In this document: positions 26,096 through 37,310 of the stretch, one piece after another
Numbering within the stretch: position 1 is the stretch's first letter
How the letters are laid out: the number at the start of each line of letters is the position of its first letter
Source: Anticarsia gemmatalis
Lineage: Eukaryota; Arthropoda; Insecta; Lepidoptera; Erebidae
Direction: 5' to 3'
DNA: 64,000 nucleotides
Assembly (NCBI RefSeq): GCF_050436995.1
Contig: NC_134747.1
Coordinates: 69,501-133,500, forward strand
Made by a program: the position numbers and the translations under genes
The notes under the pieces: generated by a model
What the model saw: the letters and a program-made list of their open reading frames with translations, nothing else
What the model was told of the DNA's origin: nothing
The model's database searches: none

Positions 26096-27600
26096 CAATG
26101 GTTAAAAAAAATAATACTTTTGAATTGGAATCAATGACCATCGAATAACATTATCCAGTAAACTGCAACACATCTTCTCATGTGAGTTCAGCGCTCGTTA
26201 ATTTAAAAATAAAGCACGTATTCTATCCAGAAGTTAATAAAATATTTCACAGTAAGACAGTTTTAGAGCCCCGGTCGGAAGGCTCTGCCAATTCCGTGCG
26301 GAGGCGACGCGCACGTGAAATACAGCTTACTACTTAATTAGCTCTCCATGTAGGACCTTCACGTTATCCAACTATAAACCTGTCCAATAACTGCATTCAC
26401 TGCTTTAAACCCATTCGTTTTGTATTGAAAGTTAACGCTTGACCAACGAAATAAGGAAACCATTTTGAATCTTCGCTTATAATGGATTTTAAAACAGCAT
26501 TATTTGTTTTTCATACCGTTAAGAGTCACCTTGATCTGTTCAATTAAACTATAAGTGCATGAGCTTGCGACTTTATATTTATGCCATTTCTGCAGATTAC
26601 AATAAATTTACTTTTGAGATCGTTGGACTCGATCACTCCACAATGTTGAGGGATACTATTTATTGATCTCATTGCCAAACTTGTGAACATTAAGAGTTTC
26701 CTTAAGGGTGATGGTAATGGTTGTAATGGTCACTAACAATTACTGAAATTGCTAAACGATTAGGTGAAGCGAGCCGTCCACGTAAACATTAACACTCACT
26801 ATATACCTATAGACACGAAGCGAAACGTGGTTTATCATTAAACTCGTGCTAAATGTGAAAATTTCCATAAAGATTTGACACTAGCTTTGAGTTCAAAGTA
26901 TTAAAATCTATTTGTAATAAAATGATTAAGCATTTAGGGTAAATAATTAACCGAATTAACTCTATCACATAAAATACTTTTCGTCGAAAAGAATAAAACC
27001 TTTATAAAGGACAAGTAAATAGTGTATGTTAATCCAACTACCCATTAGCCGCACAAAAGAGTGTGTTCTGAGAAAATGCGCCGTTATCTCGTGGACTGAA
27101 GCAGTCAGATAAAATTATTCATATTATTGCTTTGTGCAATACGAGTAAAGCCTTTGCTAGCAATTGCGAGCTTTGTCTGCCCATGTACTGTTCTATGAAT
27201 ACTTATATTTCAACAATGTCTAGTGAATAATCAAGTTAATGGATATAAGGTGCAGCCAGACTGAACCGACTTTTTTTTGTGTGGACCGCGACTTTTATAC
27301 TTTTTAGCAAAAAGGAATGGCTTCTCATGCCCAGAAATGCATCCAAATCAGTTCAGTATTTCCATTGTTATGTATGTACTTATTAATTAGTTATATCTTG
27401 AACTGAATTTGACTTGTTCAGCAATAAAAGCTCGAATAATAAATTGTAACTAAATACTGAGAGCATTACAGTACAGAGCCACTGTTCATCAAATGCCATC
27501 CTATTACTCTAGAACCCTGTGTATCCGACAGTACGGTGCTTAGTTATCGCACAACTAATCCAATAGCTCAAAGGTGTCAGTAGTTTGTCGAGGCGCCGGT

Positions 27601-27657
27601 GTAGCGCCGGCGTAGCGCTCGTAGCGACCTCGTAGCGTTTCGTAGCACGAGCGTAGC
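27601..27657 (+). repeat. CGTAGC tandem array 2 (about 10-bp period)
   Basis: GTAGC at 27601 and CGTAGC at 27611, 27620, 27631, 27641 and 27652 are spaced 9-11 bp, about one helical turn. Confidence 0.7.
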
Positions 27658-28149
27658 GACACAATTTACAGCACTGGATATTGAAAGTAGATGATAAATA
27701 GCAACAAGCCGATACTAGTGTTAGACGTGTTGGGAACTTTGCTCGCTGACTTTTATCGACCACTGCCAGGTTGTTTATCATAGTTTTACCGTGGTTTGGG
27801 ATCATAAAGTACGTGTTGTTGGTTTTAATTGGGTAGTTTTCTGTTTAGTGTTTTATTTGTCAGATACTTTTTGTGACTATATATACAGGCGCGATACGAA
27901 TAATTTAAGCATTGGAACTTAAGTTTAGCAGCAGTTTAGTTTCAAACATATTATTATGCTTCTTGGCGAAGATGAAGAGGGTCTACTTCGTATATATTAT
28001 TATGGGTCGTCTGGTTCAATGGTCAATTATTCAATAAACAACACATTACTCGCATACGTAGCAATTTTAATATTAATTTAAACTACACATTCGTTTTGCT
28101 TTGTATTTAAATTCATAGTGTTGAACATGTTTTATCATAGCTTCATACA

Positions 28150-28208
28150 CAATGTATGTATGTGTGTATGTATGTATGTGTGTATGTATGTATTTATGTA
28201 TGTATGTA
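28150..28208 (+). repeat. (TATG)n/(TG)n microsatellite
   Basis: Tandem TATG tetranucleotides with TGTG interruptions. Confidence 0.85.
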
Positions 28209-29072
28209 ACACATAAATGGTTATAATGTACGTACAGTACAGTCGACCACAAACATTATCGTACCGTTACCGTTAATATTTAATTAGCTCTTGTTTTGTA
28301 ATGCAAAGCACAGTCAAATACAAATTAAAACTACATGTAACAGAAGGTGTGTAAATGACGTTTACACGTACATAAATGTTAAATTTATAGTTAAAATAAA
28401 TAAAAGGCTGACAATAAAACGAAGATTCCCGAATTAGAAATACTCTTATTTGATATTGGTTGGGAATGCGTGCATAAATAACGAATGAACAAATTAAATT
28501 AATTTACCATTTTGTGATTAAATTTTTTTATGATCATACTACCCGATACAGAAATTAGATAATCTGTCATCGTGATGAAAGCACTAAAAAAATGTTCTCT
28601 AATTTTGTATTTTTGTATGTTGAATTAAACTATAAACATTGTAGTACATATATTTTTAATATTAACTGTGTTTTGTATCGAATAGTACGCAAAACACAGC
28701 ACAATTGCTCTTTGTACATCCGCTGCAACGTTGCACCGCGCGGACACTAAATATGATTTAAATACCAAACACCATTGATAACTGGCGATGTGCAGATAAC
28801 TCACGCAACATTATCGCTCGCGTTATTTATTACAATATATTAACATACTTGTCACACAGGTTTACTCTTGTGGTTCAAATGTATTGTAGAATAATTCATG
28901 TGTCTACCACTGTGACGAACAGCCATCAAAATATTCTCATAATGGAATGCTGTTATCTTTGGACAGGAAAGTGTCAAAAAGTTGAATTAGCTTAGTTTTA
29001 TGTCCCCTTGTCACAAGAAAGGATTGGTGACAGTAGGGGCTCAGTGATTATACTAATGCACAAGAAGCGCAA

Positions 29073-29235
29073 TTCTATACAGTCGGTACTGTCGAGTATC
29101 GAGAGTTTGACATTAAAATGTACTGCAAAATAGTTTCTACAGAGCCCGATATAGGCGCTGATCAGATTTTCGTTAAAAATTTCTCAAAAGCCAGCCAGTT
29201 GTTGGTAGTCGATAATGGTCGAGCATCGAGCTGAA
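29073..29235 (+). repeat. ~165-bp interspersed repeat, copy A
   Basis: It begins TCTATACAGTCGGTACTGTC and ends AGCATCGAGCTGA, with TTGACATTAAAATGTACTGC, ACAGAGCCC and GGCGCTGATCAGATTTTCG between. It shares order and spacing with the copies at 40869-41033, 43790-43922, 63091-63253 and, inverted, 23949-24110. No A/B boxes or TIRs are obvious, so the class (SINE or MITE) is unknown. Confidence 0.8.
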
Positions 29236-29934
29236 GTAGTAAATAAGCAGCAAATTGTTGCATATATTCCGGAAGTCTACTAGATTTGCCGTCTTTAGCT
29301 ACAAATTTTGACACTATTTTTGAAGATCAGTAGCCATTATATCACATTTCGATGCTTAGCAACAATAATACAATACAATGAATCAATCAGGTGTACCGGG
29401 CAGCAGTAAGTGTCGGTGGTAACGCGAAACTTGGTCCGTCGCGGGCGAGCGGCGGGCGGTGATCAATCAAATCACTTCATCTGCAAGTTCCGCTCTAACA
29501 CCTCCTTGTAATCGAGTTAGCAACACTCCCGCAACTAGTAATCATTCTACTAAATACGTAATTGGATTGAGAAGATAAACGGTTCAATGTCAGCAACGAC
29601 AAACGTGAACTAGAGCTTATTCCTTCGCGATTGAAACAAGCACAGCTGCAATTATTGCTGTATATTGTACAAATGACTATTTGGAATGATTTTTAATCAT
29701 AAATAAATGAACAAACTCACACCATGCACTTTCAAATGTTAACCCGTTTTAAAATGAAATCGTAAGAGAAAATTGAAAACGTGCTATTGTACGTTACACA
29801 CATTATTTGGTAACAAACCTTCTGCTAAACATACCTGATGAAAAATACTATTCACTTTTTTTGACAAATACATTGTTTGTTTGTTTGTTTGTCGTATGGT
29901 TAGTGGTCAACCTAGTGTCAAAGTTGTTCAAGCC

Positions 29935-30118
29935 GCCCGAGAGGCCTTTGACGTGGCTTAACGACTGTTATCTTAGTAGACAACAACCGGGACCGACTTT
30001 TAACGTGCCCTCCGAAGCACGGAGACGCCCAGTTCAAACACCACTATGCGGTCACCCATCTATGGAATGACCGCGCCAATGGTTGCTTAACCCACAGATC
30101 GTTTACCGACCGGTGAAC
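29935..30118 (+). repeat. Lepidopteran dispersed repeat (CCGACTTTTAACGTGCCCTC type)
   Basis: CCGGGACCGACTTTTAACGT, GCCCTCCGAAGCACGGAG, CGGTCACCCATCTATGGAAT and TTAACCCACAGATCG occur in order. The last two blocks recur at 46268-46325. I recognise the CTCCGAAGCACGGAG core as a common moth repeat. The 87-codon frame overlapping its start is not a gene. Confidence 0.6.
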
Positions 30119-30779
30119 GCAACTAACAAATACATTGCAACATTCTAAGATAACGCAACGGGGTAGCATTTTAGTTCCCGTCAGACAATACCAGGTAACA
30201 GTAGGAGTATTTGAAAGTAGACCGTTCAGGAGCGAGTCGTGACTAACATGTGGAGTGCGGAGTTTTGTCTCATATTCGCGGCCACTGCTATCTGTCGTCA
30301 ACACTGACTCACCGCCGCGCCGTGCACCGCTACGTGGCGCGCTCAACTACCGCTGAATTATAAAATGTTCCCACCATTTCAATGCTTTTGCCAAAAGTGA
30401 ATAGCATTTTTCGTCAGGTTTTTCGATAGAGATCTTTTGTCTGCAGTATTTTACTAGCTAAAGATTAAGTAAGATAATGCTGGCAGATAAAAAAAACATA
30501 TCTATACAATAAGTAAAGGTATATTATTGATTCTTGGTGGTGCCAAAATACTTGTATATGCCTGCTTGACTTTTTATTTAAATGGAGAAGTTTTGTTTTA
30601 TTAATTTATCCGAATCTCCTAACTACAGTAATAGTCTTCACTTGCGAAGAATAATTAATTTATTAACGAATACGACCCGTGTTCATCGTACTTTATAACA
30701 TATTGTAATCTGCCTTGATAACTGATACTTGTGAAGTATGATCACATGCATCATAGATGTCACCACCGTGCTTCTCAAT

Positions 30780-30865
30780 ACACGACACGACACGGCACGG
30801 TGCGACACGGCACGGCACGGTGCGGTACGGCACGACACGGTGTGACACGTAGCGACACGGTGATT
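30780..30865 (+). repeat. CACGG/CACGA 5-bp tandem array
   Basis: About sixteen 5-bp units (CACGA, CACGG, TGCGA, TGCGG, TACGG) run head to tail. The Arg/His-rich frames on both strands across it are artefacts. Confidence 0.85.
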
Positions 30866-31452
30866 AATCGTCGCGTACATCATTACACCGACAAATTAGT
30901 GTTATTAAGTATAGCTGTCCGATGGCGGCTACCTTTTTATAAATCGCTTATATACTTCACGTAGAGCTGATTTATCTCTCGCCGGAGGTTGATGGCACTT
31001 CATTAATTCACGCTAACACTCAAATCGAAATTAATACCATCAGTATTTGTTATGTTATTAATTATATTTAATTATCTCTCTGCACTAAGTTGGAGGAAGG
31101 GGAGAACTTCTCAACACTCTGTCGTTATTAACTAAATGCTGAATTCTTTCCTCAAAGTTGAGTCACATTGCAAGTATTTGCCTGGTCAGAGATATAGGTA
31201 AATTACTTATAGTAGTATTAACATAATAAAAATTACACCCGATAAATCCATACGTACAACTATTTTAGTTCATTAATAGCGTCATGCTATAAACAGGTCA
31301 CACAGGACGTAGTACAAGGGGCGGCGCTACAGGCCTGCAGACATTTAAATCAGCATTAAATCCTTGCTTCAGTGCACAATCCCAACTATTCAGCTCTGAG
31401 ACAGGAACACCGGACCACTTCCCGCAACACCTACGTACACGCGCCCGACACC

Positions 31453-31485
31453 GGGGGTGAGAGGGGGGCGCAGGGGGAGGGGGGG
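31453..31485 (+). other. Canonical G-quadruplex motif
   Basis: G runs of 5, 6, 5 and 7 are separated by loops of 5, 4 and 1 bases. This meets the usual G3+N1-7 rule. Confidence 0.75.
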
Positions 31486-32858
31486 AGTGGACTACAATTA
31501 GGCGACATTCCGGCGGCTGCAATCTAAGTGGAATGCCTTTAGGTGAGCGAGCGATTTATCGGTCGCAAGCGAAAATTTGTAGGCGAACCGCGCGCTCGCC
31601 TCCCGTTATATATGACAGCGGAGCGTGCAGCCCGCCTTATGTATGTGCTGCTAGTTTTTGCGGCCAGCTCTCTGACATTAGGATGTAGTGCTCTGTTTGC
31701 GAATGGGGACTTTTTCTAATTAGGTGTCTCGCATGCGCTTTGTGAGTTTCGTGAATCGATAGCTGGACTTTGTACTCAAATAGGTAAAGGATCATTTAGT
31801 GCTCATTGGATTGAGTGTCTTTTTACCATACGCTTGCAGGTTTTTATCAAGGTATACAATATGGGCTTGTTGCTATGCGGTTGTGAATTGAATATGTATA
31901 CTTAATTATGATTGTATTCGACAAAAGTTGTAACGAGAAATACACTAAACTTCTTTACCTGCAAACAAGCGTAAACAAGCAAGATCGAGTGCTCGCAGGC
32001 GATACGTTCTCATGCCTGCTTCGTGCACAGGTGATGCGTTTTACACAGGTCGATACAGCAGTGGAACAGGCTCGTTCGAGTGGCACCGATGAGGCGATGA
32101 ATGCACACCGCGCACGTCTCTCGTGTCCGCTCCGCTGAGCGACTGCACGGCGCGGCGCGGTGCAAGGTGCAAGGAGCGCGCCGTCTTACAAGGAAACTAC
32201 CAGCTTGTATTGATGAGTTAATTGACTGATTATAGGCTGGAGCCGGTGATCAGGAAGAGACGTGTGGGATGCGTTCTATTAAATTTGTTACCCACAAACC
32301 TATTACAATGTTGATGGATGTTAATATATGTGCGATGAGCACGAGTATCTGTTCTTAGCCTGGTTGTTAATGTGTATATATAAATGTGTATTTAGAAGTA
32401 ATAAGTATGTTAATCAGTTATTTGGTTACCATAGTAGCTTCGTTTGGAATCAAATAACCGTGTGTGAGTCGCCTATGATGATTTTTAAGATCAACGTACT
32501 ACTTAAAAACTATGCATGGTTGGATACGTATGGTTGAAAAGTTAGTAGGTATATTGTGTAGGACAGAAAAATCAACATTCGTTCATAATCATCAAAAGTA
32601 GTGTTTACTATTTCCATTTGTGTTTTAAAGAGCTATCACTAGGAATACCCATTTTCAAGTGGTGTTATTTTAATAATGGGCTCAGCTAATTATAATTTGC
32701 CACCCCTATGAGGTGTTCCACAAAGGTGCAGGTAGCTGACCCATGGTCTACTAGTTTATTTATAGTCCCACAGTCGGCCCACAGTGACCGAAACTAACAA
32801 AATAAAATAATCCTAAAATATCGTATGATGGGGCATGTTTTCATTAGCGGCGGTGGCC

Positions 32859-32912
32859 GGGGGTCACGCGGGACGGCGGGGGTCACGGGGCTCGGCGGAG
32901 GGGGGGAGGGGG
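32859..32912 (+). other. G-quadruplex cluster in GC island
   Basis: G runs of 5, 3, 5 and 4 are separated by 6, 5 and 4 bases, followed by two more runs of 7 and 5. Several overlapping quadruplexes are possible. It lies 30 bp upstream of an AT-rich boundary. Confidence 0.7.
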
Positions 32913-33035
32913 TCGCATATCGTTAAATATTCATGCGCCTCTAAGCCGCTTTATACCGAGTCACAGAAACGCTGAATTATTTCGCTTATTATAATCTATG
33001 CGTGCGTCGTATGATTTAGTTGGCAGGTAATTATG

Positions 33036-33043
33036 TGACGTCA
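33036..33043. promoter_or_regulatory. TGACGTCA palindrome 6
   Basis: Context TGTGACGTCATCACA; the imperfect palindrome extends to TGTGACGTCATCACA with one displaced base. Confidence 0.4.
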
Positions 33044-33152
33044 TCACATATCTTGAATGTCCCTTGTGTACTGTCGTTTCACTTGCTTTTATGTTGAAGG
33101 GGACGTACATTCTTCAAGGACAAATGCAAGCTACTTTCACTTATATTAATAC

Positions 33153-33188
33153 TGACAGACACACAGACTTTCACATATGTGTCTGTCA
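33153..33188. repeat. Hairpin-forming inverted repeat
   Basis: TGACAGACACA (33153-33163) and TGTGTCTGTCA (33178-33188) are perfect complements around a 14-nt loop. Confidence 0.7.
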
Positions 33189-33257
33189 ATTACGTTTTCA
33201 CGACTATAGATTACTTTGACTATAGATTATTTTGTAAAATTAATTTGAGTTTGTTTG

Positions 33258-33545
33258 CAATGATAGCCGAGTGGTATAAGTTGATACCTCCCACGCAAAT
33301 GGTCGCAGGCTCGAACCCGAGGCAACACATCAATAACTTTTAGAAGTTATGTGAGTATTAGAAATAATTATCACTTGTTCCAACGGTGAAGAAAACATCG
33401 TGATGCAACCTTGCCTGCCTTAAAGTTCTTGAAGGTATGCGGGGTCCCCAACCCATTTGGCCAGCGTAGTGGACTCAAGGCCTAACCCCTCCCTAATTCG
33501 GGAGGAGACCATTGCCCAGCAGTGGGACAGAAATGAGTTAAAAAA
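33258..33545 (+). mobile_element. tRNA-derived composite SINE
   Basis: The head contains a pol III A box (TAGCCGAGTGG, 33264-33274) and B box (GGCTCGAACCC, 33308-33318) at tRNA-like spacing. The B box has one change from GGTTCGAACCC. The middle is non-tRNA sequence. The tail (33459-33533) carries GTGGACTCAAGGCC, GGGAGGAGACC and GCCCAGCAGTGGGAC, which I know as a widespread lepidopteran LINE/SINE 3' end, followed by an A-rich end (GTTAAAAAAAG). It would be transcribed by RNA polymerase III and mobilised by a partner LINE. It does not fold as an intact tRNA, so it is not a tRNA gene. Confidence 0.75.
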
Positions 33546-33824
33546 AGAACTGTTGTTTATTTTACTCAGCTCCATGTTTCAGTGAACTGTTTAAAATATC
33601 TGTATTTATAAAAGTGTAGTAGCAAGTGACGTGAACAGCGTGCGTATGACGTGTTAGTAATAATGAATAGTGCGGGTGAAATGTAATTAAAATGCAAATA
33701 CAGTGCAGTTAACACGACGGTATTAATGGCTTGTTGCGACATTGTTATCACAACACTACCTACCTACTGTTAATTATATACACATAGGGTAGATAAAACG
33801 TTGGGCATTATATCATGGACATTA
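33546..33824. other. Non-coding spacer
   Basis: AT-rich spacer between the SINE and the second Helitron. The minus-strand 61-codon frame has no features. Confidence 0.5.
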
Positions 33825-34087
33825 TCTATGCTAATATTATAACATTGTAGAGTTTGTTTGTTTGTTGAACGCGCTAATTTCAGGAACTACCGAACGAACT
33901 ACCGAACGAACTAACGAATTTAAAAAATATTTTCTTGTTGGATAGTCTTACTCATTGAGGCAGACTGTAAGCTATAAAACATCACGCTACAACCAAAAGG
34001 AGCCGAATAAAAAATGTTACAAAAACAGGGAAAATTATGACCTATTCTCTCTTATGAGACGCGAGCAAAGTTGCGCGGGTCAGCTAG
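33825..34087 (+). mobile_element. Non-autonomous Helitron (Lep1-like), copy 2
   Basis: It starts TCTATGCTAATATTATAAC at 33825 after an A, and ends GCGGGTCAGCTAG at 34087 before a T. It is 263 bp. A GCGAGCAAAGTTGCG hairpin precedes the CTAG end. Relative to copy 1 it has a 12-bp unit (GAACTACCGAAC and variants) repeated three times at 33884-33919, an internal expansion at the position of the single CAGGAACTAC of copy 1. It has no coding capacity; the plus-strand frame at 33955-34137 runs out of the element and is not a gene. Confidence 0.82.
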
Positions 34088-34235
34088 TATTTGATAAACA
34101 CTGTCTTTGCTGGTTTACGTCTAGTTTGGGAGAGTGAGTCTGCATGAGTATTACTACTACATATGTCGATTGATGAACGTGTTTCACGAAGTAAAGTTGT
34201 ATCATTTGTTTATCTAGGTAGGTTTACTTCTGGTA

Positions 34236-34302
34236 CTTAAGCTCATTGTCCCACCTGGAATTGAACCCTCGTGAACAGCAGTCGCATACCTGTACTATGA
34301 AT
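34236..34302 (-). repeat. tRNA-like repeat fragment with B box
   Basis: On the minus strand, GTATGCGACTGCTG is followed by GGGTTCAATTCCAGGTGGGA, a good match to the pol III B box GGTTCRANNCC. No A box is clear. It resembles the tRNA-derived end of a common moth SINE-like repeat. Confidence 0.4.
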
Positions 34303-34447
34303 TAAACAACATATAGCCTAAGACACATTTTATTATTACAAAGCAAATGTAATGTAAAACAAGTTTAATGGAACACTTAATTAGTGTAGAGAATTATTTA
34401 GTTCACAGTAATTGTTGCATAATTAAACACGATTCTATTCTACAGTC

Positions 34448-34455
34448 TGACGTCA
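34448..34455. promoter_or_regulatory. TGACGTCA palindrome 7
   Basis: Context CTGACGTCATAT in AT-rich DNA. Confidence 0.3.
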
Positions 34456-35639
34456 TATTATTCACTTTTGGTTAAGTTCATAAATGTATATGTGATTTGC
34501 AGTGCAGAGAGTTTTCGGGGTATTATTAATATGATTCAATTTTATTAATTTAAGAGATTTCCATACGTCGCTGTACAATAGCTAGCCATGGGCGACTCTT
34601 TGGAATGAGACAGTGGTTAGACGTTGAGTGTACTTCGTCAGCAGACTTTGCATTCATTCAATAACTGCTTTAACGGCTCTCTTAACCCGTACTATAACGT
34701 ATACATACATACAATCCACGTTTCTTAAAAGTAAATTGTTTAGTTGGAAGCGGTCCAACTTGAAATAATTGCAATTTGCTATAACGCACGGAGTGGGCTT
34801 TGAATAATGACGTTAATTTACGGAACCTACTTCCTCATAAAAAACGTCAAAGAATATCATCTCATCGCTAAGTTATGGGAGGTCGTAGTGACGGGAACCT
34901 ATAACGTTATAACGCAGGTATTTCGTAGCGGGGTGAGCAGGAGCAATAGATTATGTTTCAGAAACGGTTTTTTCTATCAGATTTATGTGGGGCCCGAGAG
35001 CCTTGGGCCCGGAGTGGCTGGATAGTGGAAGGTGAGCGGTGAGACGGCGGCGGGGAGGAGGGGGGAGTAATTGAGCAATAACTCAGCGGCGACACGCGAC
35101 GTCAGCGCCGCCCGGTGGACACGTGATGTACTACCATCCAGTGAACAAGTATGCACAGATTAATTGGGAGTACAATAAACTACTGTGTAATGTTAGTATA
35201 ATATAATAATTGTTTGCTTGACATATTGGGTTAAGATAAAAAAACACATAAATTGCTTTCAGTTGCCTCAACTTTCACATCATACAAACGTTATCTGTAC
35301 GTGTAGTACACTGGGCAGTTTATCAAACAACAACGTCCGATTAAAGCTTCAATTTCTAACGTTGATTTAACTCAAACTGCACACAGTTTCAGGTCATTGA
35401 ACAGAAATCGCACAAAATGCCCGCGTACATCGCTGTTCTCAATAACTGGTGCACGGAGCACGCACGGAGCATGGCGCCGCCGACCTCAGAACAAAGCTCA
35501 CTAAATATTGACAACCTGAGAGTTATTCCACACACTAGATAAACAAACACACTAGCTTATCACCGGTTTCCCTCGTTCAATATATCTAGCTGATAGGTTT
35601 ATAGCCTTATTTTCTGCATTATACAACATGCATCCGTAT

Positions 35640-35730
35640 ATACATAAAATCACGCCTTTTTCCTATAGGGGTAGGTAGAGTCCAGATAACAGCACTTGGT
35701 ACGATCTTTACAAACTTTCTTCGCTTCATT
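35640..35730 (+). repeat. Fragment of lepidopteran dispersed repeat (ACGCCT..GGGGTAGG type)
   Basis: AAATCACGCCTTTTTCC, TATAGGGGTAGGTAGAG and GGTACGATC occur in the same order as at 2750-2860. Truncated on both sides. Confidence 0.5.
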
Positions 35731-37250
35731 ATCATTTATACATCCATGTACAACAAAATTAACAAAAAGCTTGAAATCCAAGGATTTATATAAAATCGTT
35801 GAAAGTTTTTCTCATATTTGCCATATTCTCATGTTCGAAGCGATAGTGCTTGCGCGTATTTATCACAAGACCTCGTACCACTCCTGCATGCAGGTACAGG
35901 TACATACCTGGACGACAATGTATCACTGAGATATCGAACAATATACCCGCTATGGAAATTTTACGAGCGTATTAACCTTTTTATATGACGTATTACGACA
36001 AACGGACTGCGGGCGACGGCGGGCGGCGCGCCTTGTCGTATATTATACGAGTAAATCATGACACAAACAAAGATAATGCTCATATTTAAATACTGCAGTA
36101 TCATGAGTGAAGTTTATACAAAATGTCGGGTTTATGTCGATACGGAAACGTTCATGTGGATTTAAACGAGGTTTCTGGGTCACTTCATATTATTATGATT
36201 TTGGTTGCGCAACTTTAAATATCCTTGTGAAGTGATTGAGCTATTTTCTTTTCAGTTTTATTTGAAGCCCGCGAGATAATTTATAGACATTATGGGGCGT
36301 CACGCAATTCGATCCTCAGTTTTAGCATTTGACTAGCCTCTCCTATAGTTGAGTTAAGCCCGTGAAGGCTCAACCTCCAAGAGCTAGTGGATGAATTAAA
36401 AATATCTAAGAGAGAGTCATAAGTGATAGATTGGTCGAACAATGCAATTTTATCAAGGTTATAAAATAAATATCAAGAAATACGATCATAATTATTGCTT
36501 AATCTCTTAAACCCCAACTAATTGTTAAAATATTATTGTCCTTGATAACTATTCAATATATAACGAATGTAAGTTAAGAACAAGCTCTCTAGAGGCCACT
36601 TAAGTGTCAGTTTCCTTTTCGTGAGTGTAACGAGTCACATGTGAGGAGATCAAACGAATGCCGCGCGACGGACGACTCACACACGTTCACTTTTTAACTC
36701 AACTGGATTACTTAGACTATTTGTTACCTTTTTATAATGTCCACACATAAGACTGATCTCATATGTGATGAGATTTATATAAATCTACCCTGATTTCACT
36801 AATAATAGTCTTGAAAAAGAAAAACTTCCAACACTGGTTATTTGAGTAATTTAACCATACTTGAAAGATTTTGTTACGATTAGCAAGTGAAGAACCTTGA
36901 ATTTACCAAGCTTGCATTTTTTCACTTACATAGGTACTAAACCAATAAAACAGGTATTACATTTTGTTCCTCGTTGTTTTAAATTTTATTCGTTTCAAAA
37001 CTTCCGAAATAAACAAAATATCATTCGCCAACACGCAAACAAAACCGAACACAAATTAAATGAACATCTCTAGATACGTACTAGCAATATTGTTCGCCAC
37101 AAAACCAAACTTTGTCCCGACCGGCTCCCAACAGATTTACAATCTATTTGTATTATAAAAACAAGATAACGGTATCGGATGTCCCGTAGTCCCCATTCAT
37201 CGCAATATTCTACAACTATTATCAGCTTTAGATAATTTGAGGCCACCGGC

Positions 37251-37310
37251 GAGCGCGGCCGAGCGCGCCCGAGCGCGGCCGACCTCGGCCGAGCGCACCC
37301 GAGCTCCCCG
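37251..37310 (+). repeat. 10-bp minisatellite GAGCGCGGCC, six units
   Basis: Six contiguous 10-bp units (GAGCGCGGCC, GAGCGCGCCC, GAGCGCGGCC, GACCTCGGCC, GAGCGCACCC, GAGCTCCCCG) occur with no spacer. Confidence 0.9.

Larger units (their letters stand above)
24111..29072. other. Non-coding tract
   Basis: No supported gene. It contains a weak copy of the ACGCCT..GTAGAGGC dispersed repeat (24415-24475), a TGACGTCA site, a LINE-tail relic (26025-26095), CGTAGC array 2 and a TATG microsatellite (28150-28208). Frames at 24428-24673, 25781-25984 and 27509-27805 lack domains. Confidence 0.5.
29236..33257. other. Non-coding tract
   Basis: No supported gene. Contents include a dispersed repeat (29935-30118), a CACGG/CACGA array (30780-30865), G-run clusters (31453-31485 and 32859-32912), GC patches at 29440-29460 and 32105-32190, a CRE-type site and a hairpin near 33153-33188. 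The 31540-31740 stretch is compositionally mixed, with TTTAT- and TAATTAGG-type homeodomain-like words, but nothing more specific. Confidence 0.5.

Noticed and set aside
30683..30964. Overlapping frames on both strands rich in His/Arg/Thr
   Set aside because: They are translations of the 5-bp CACGG/CACGA array.
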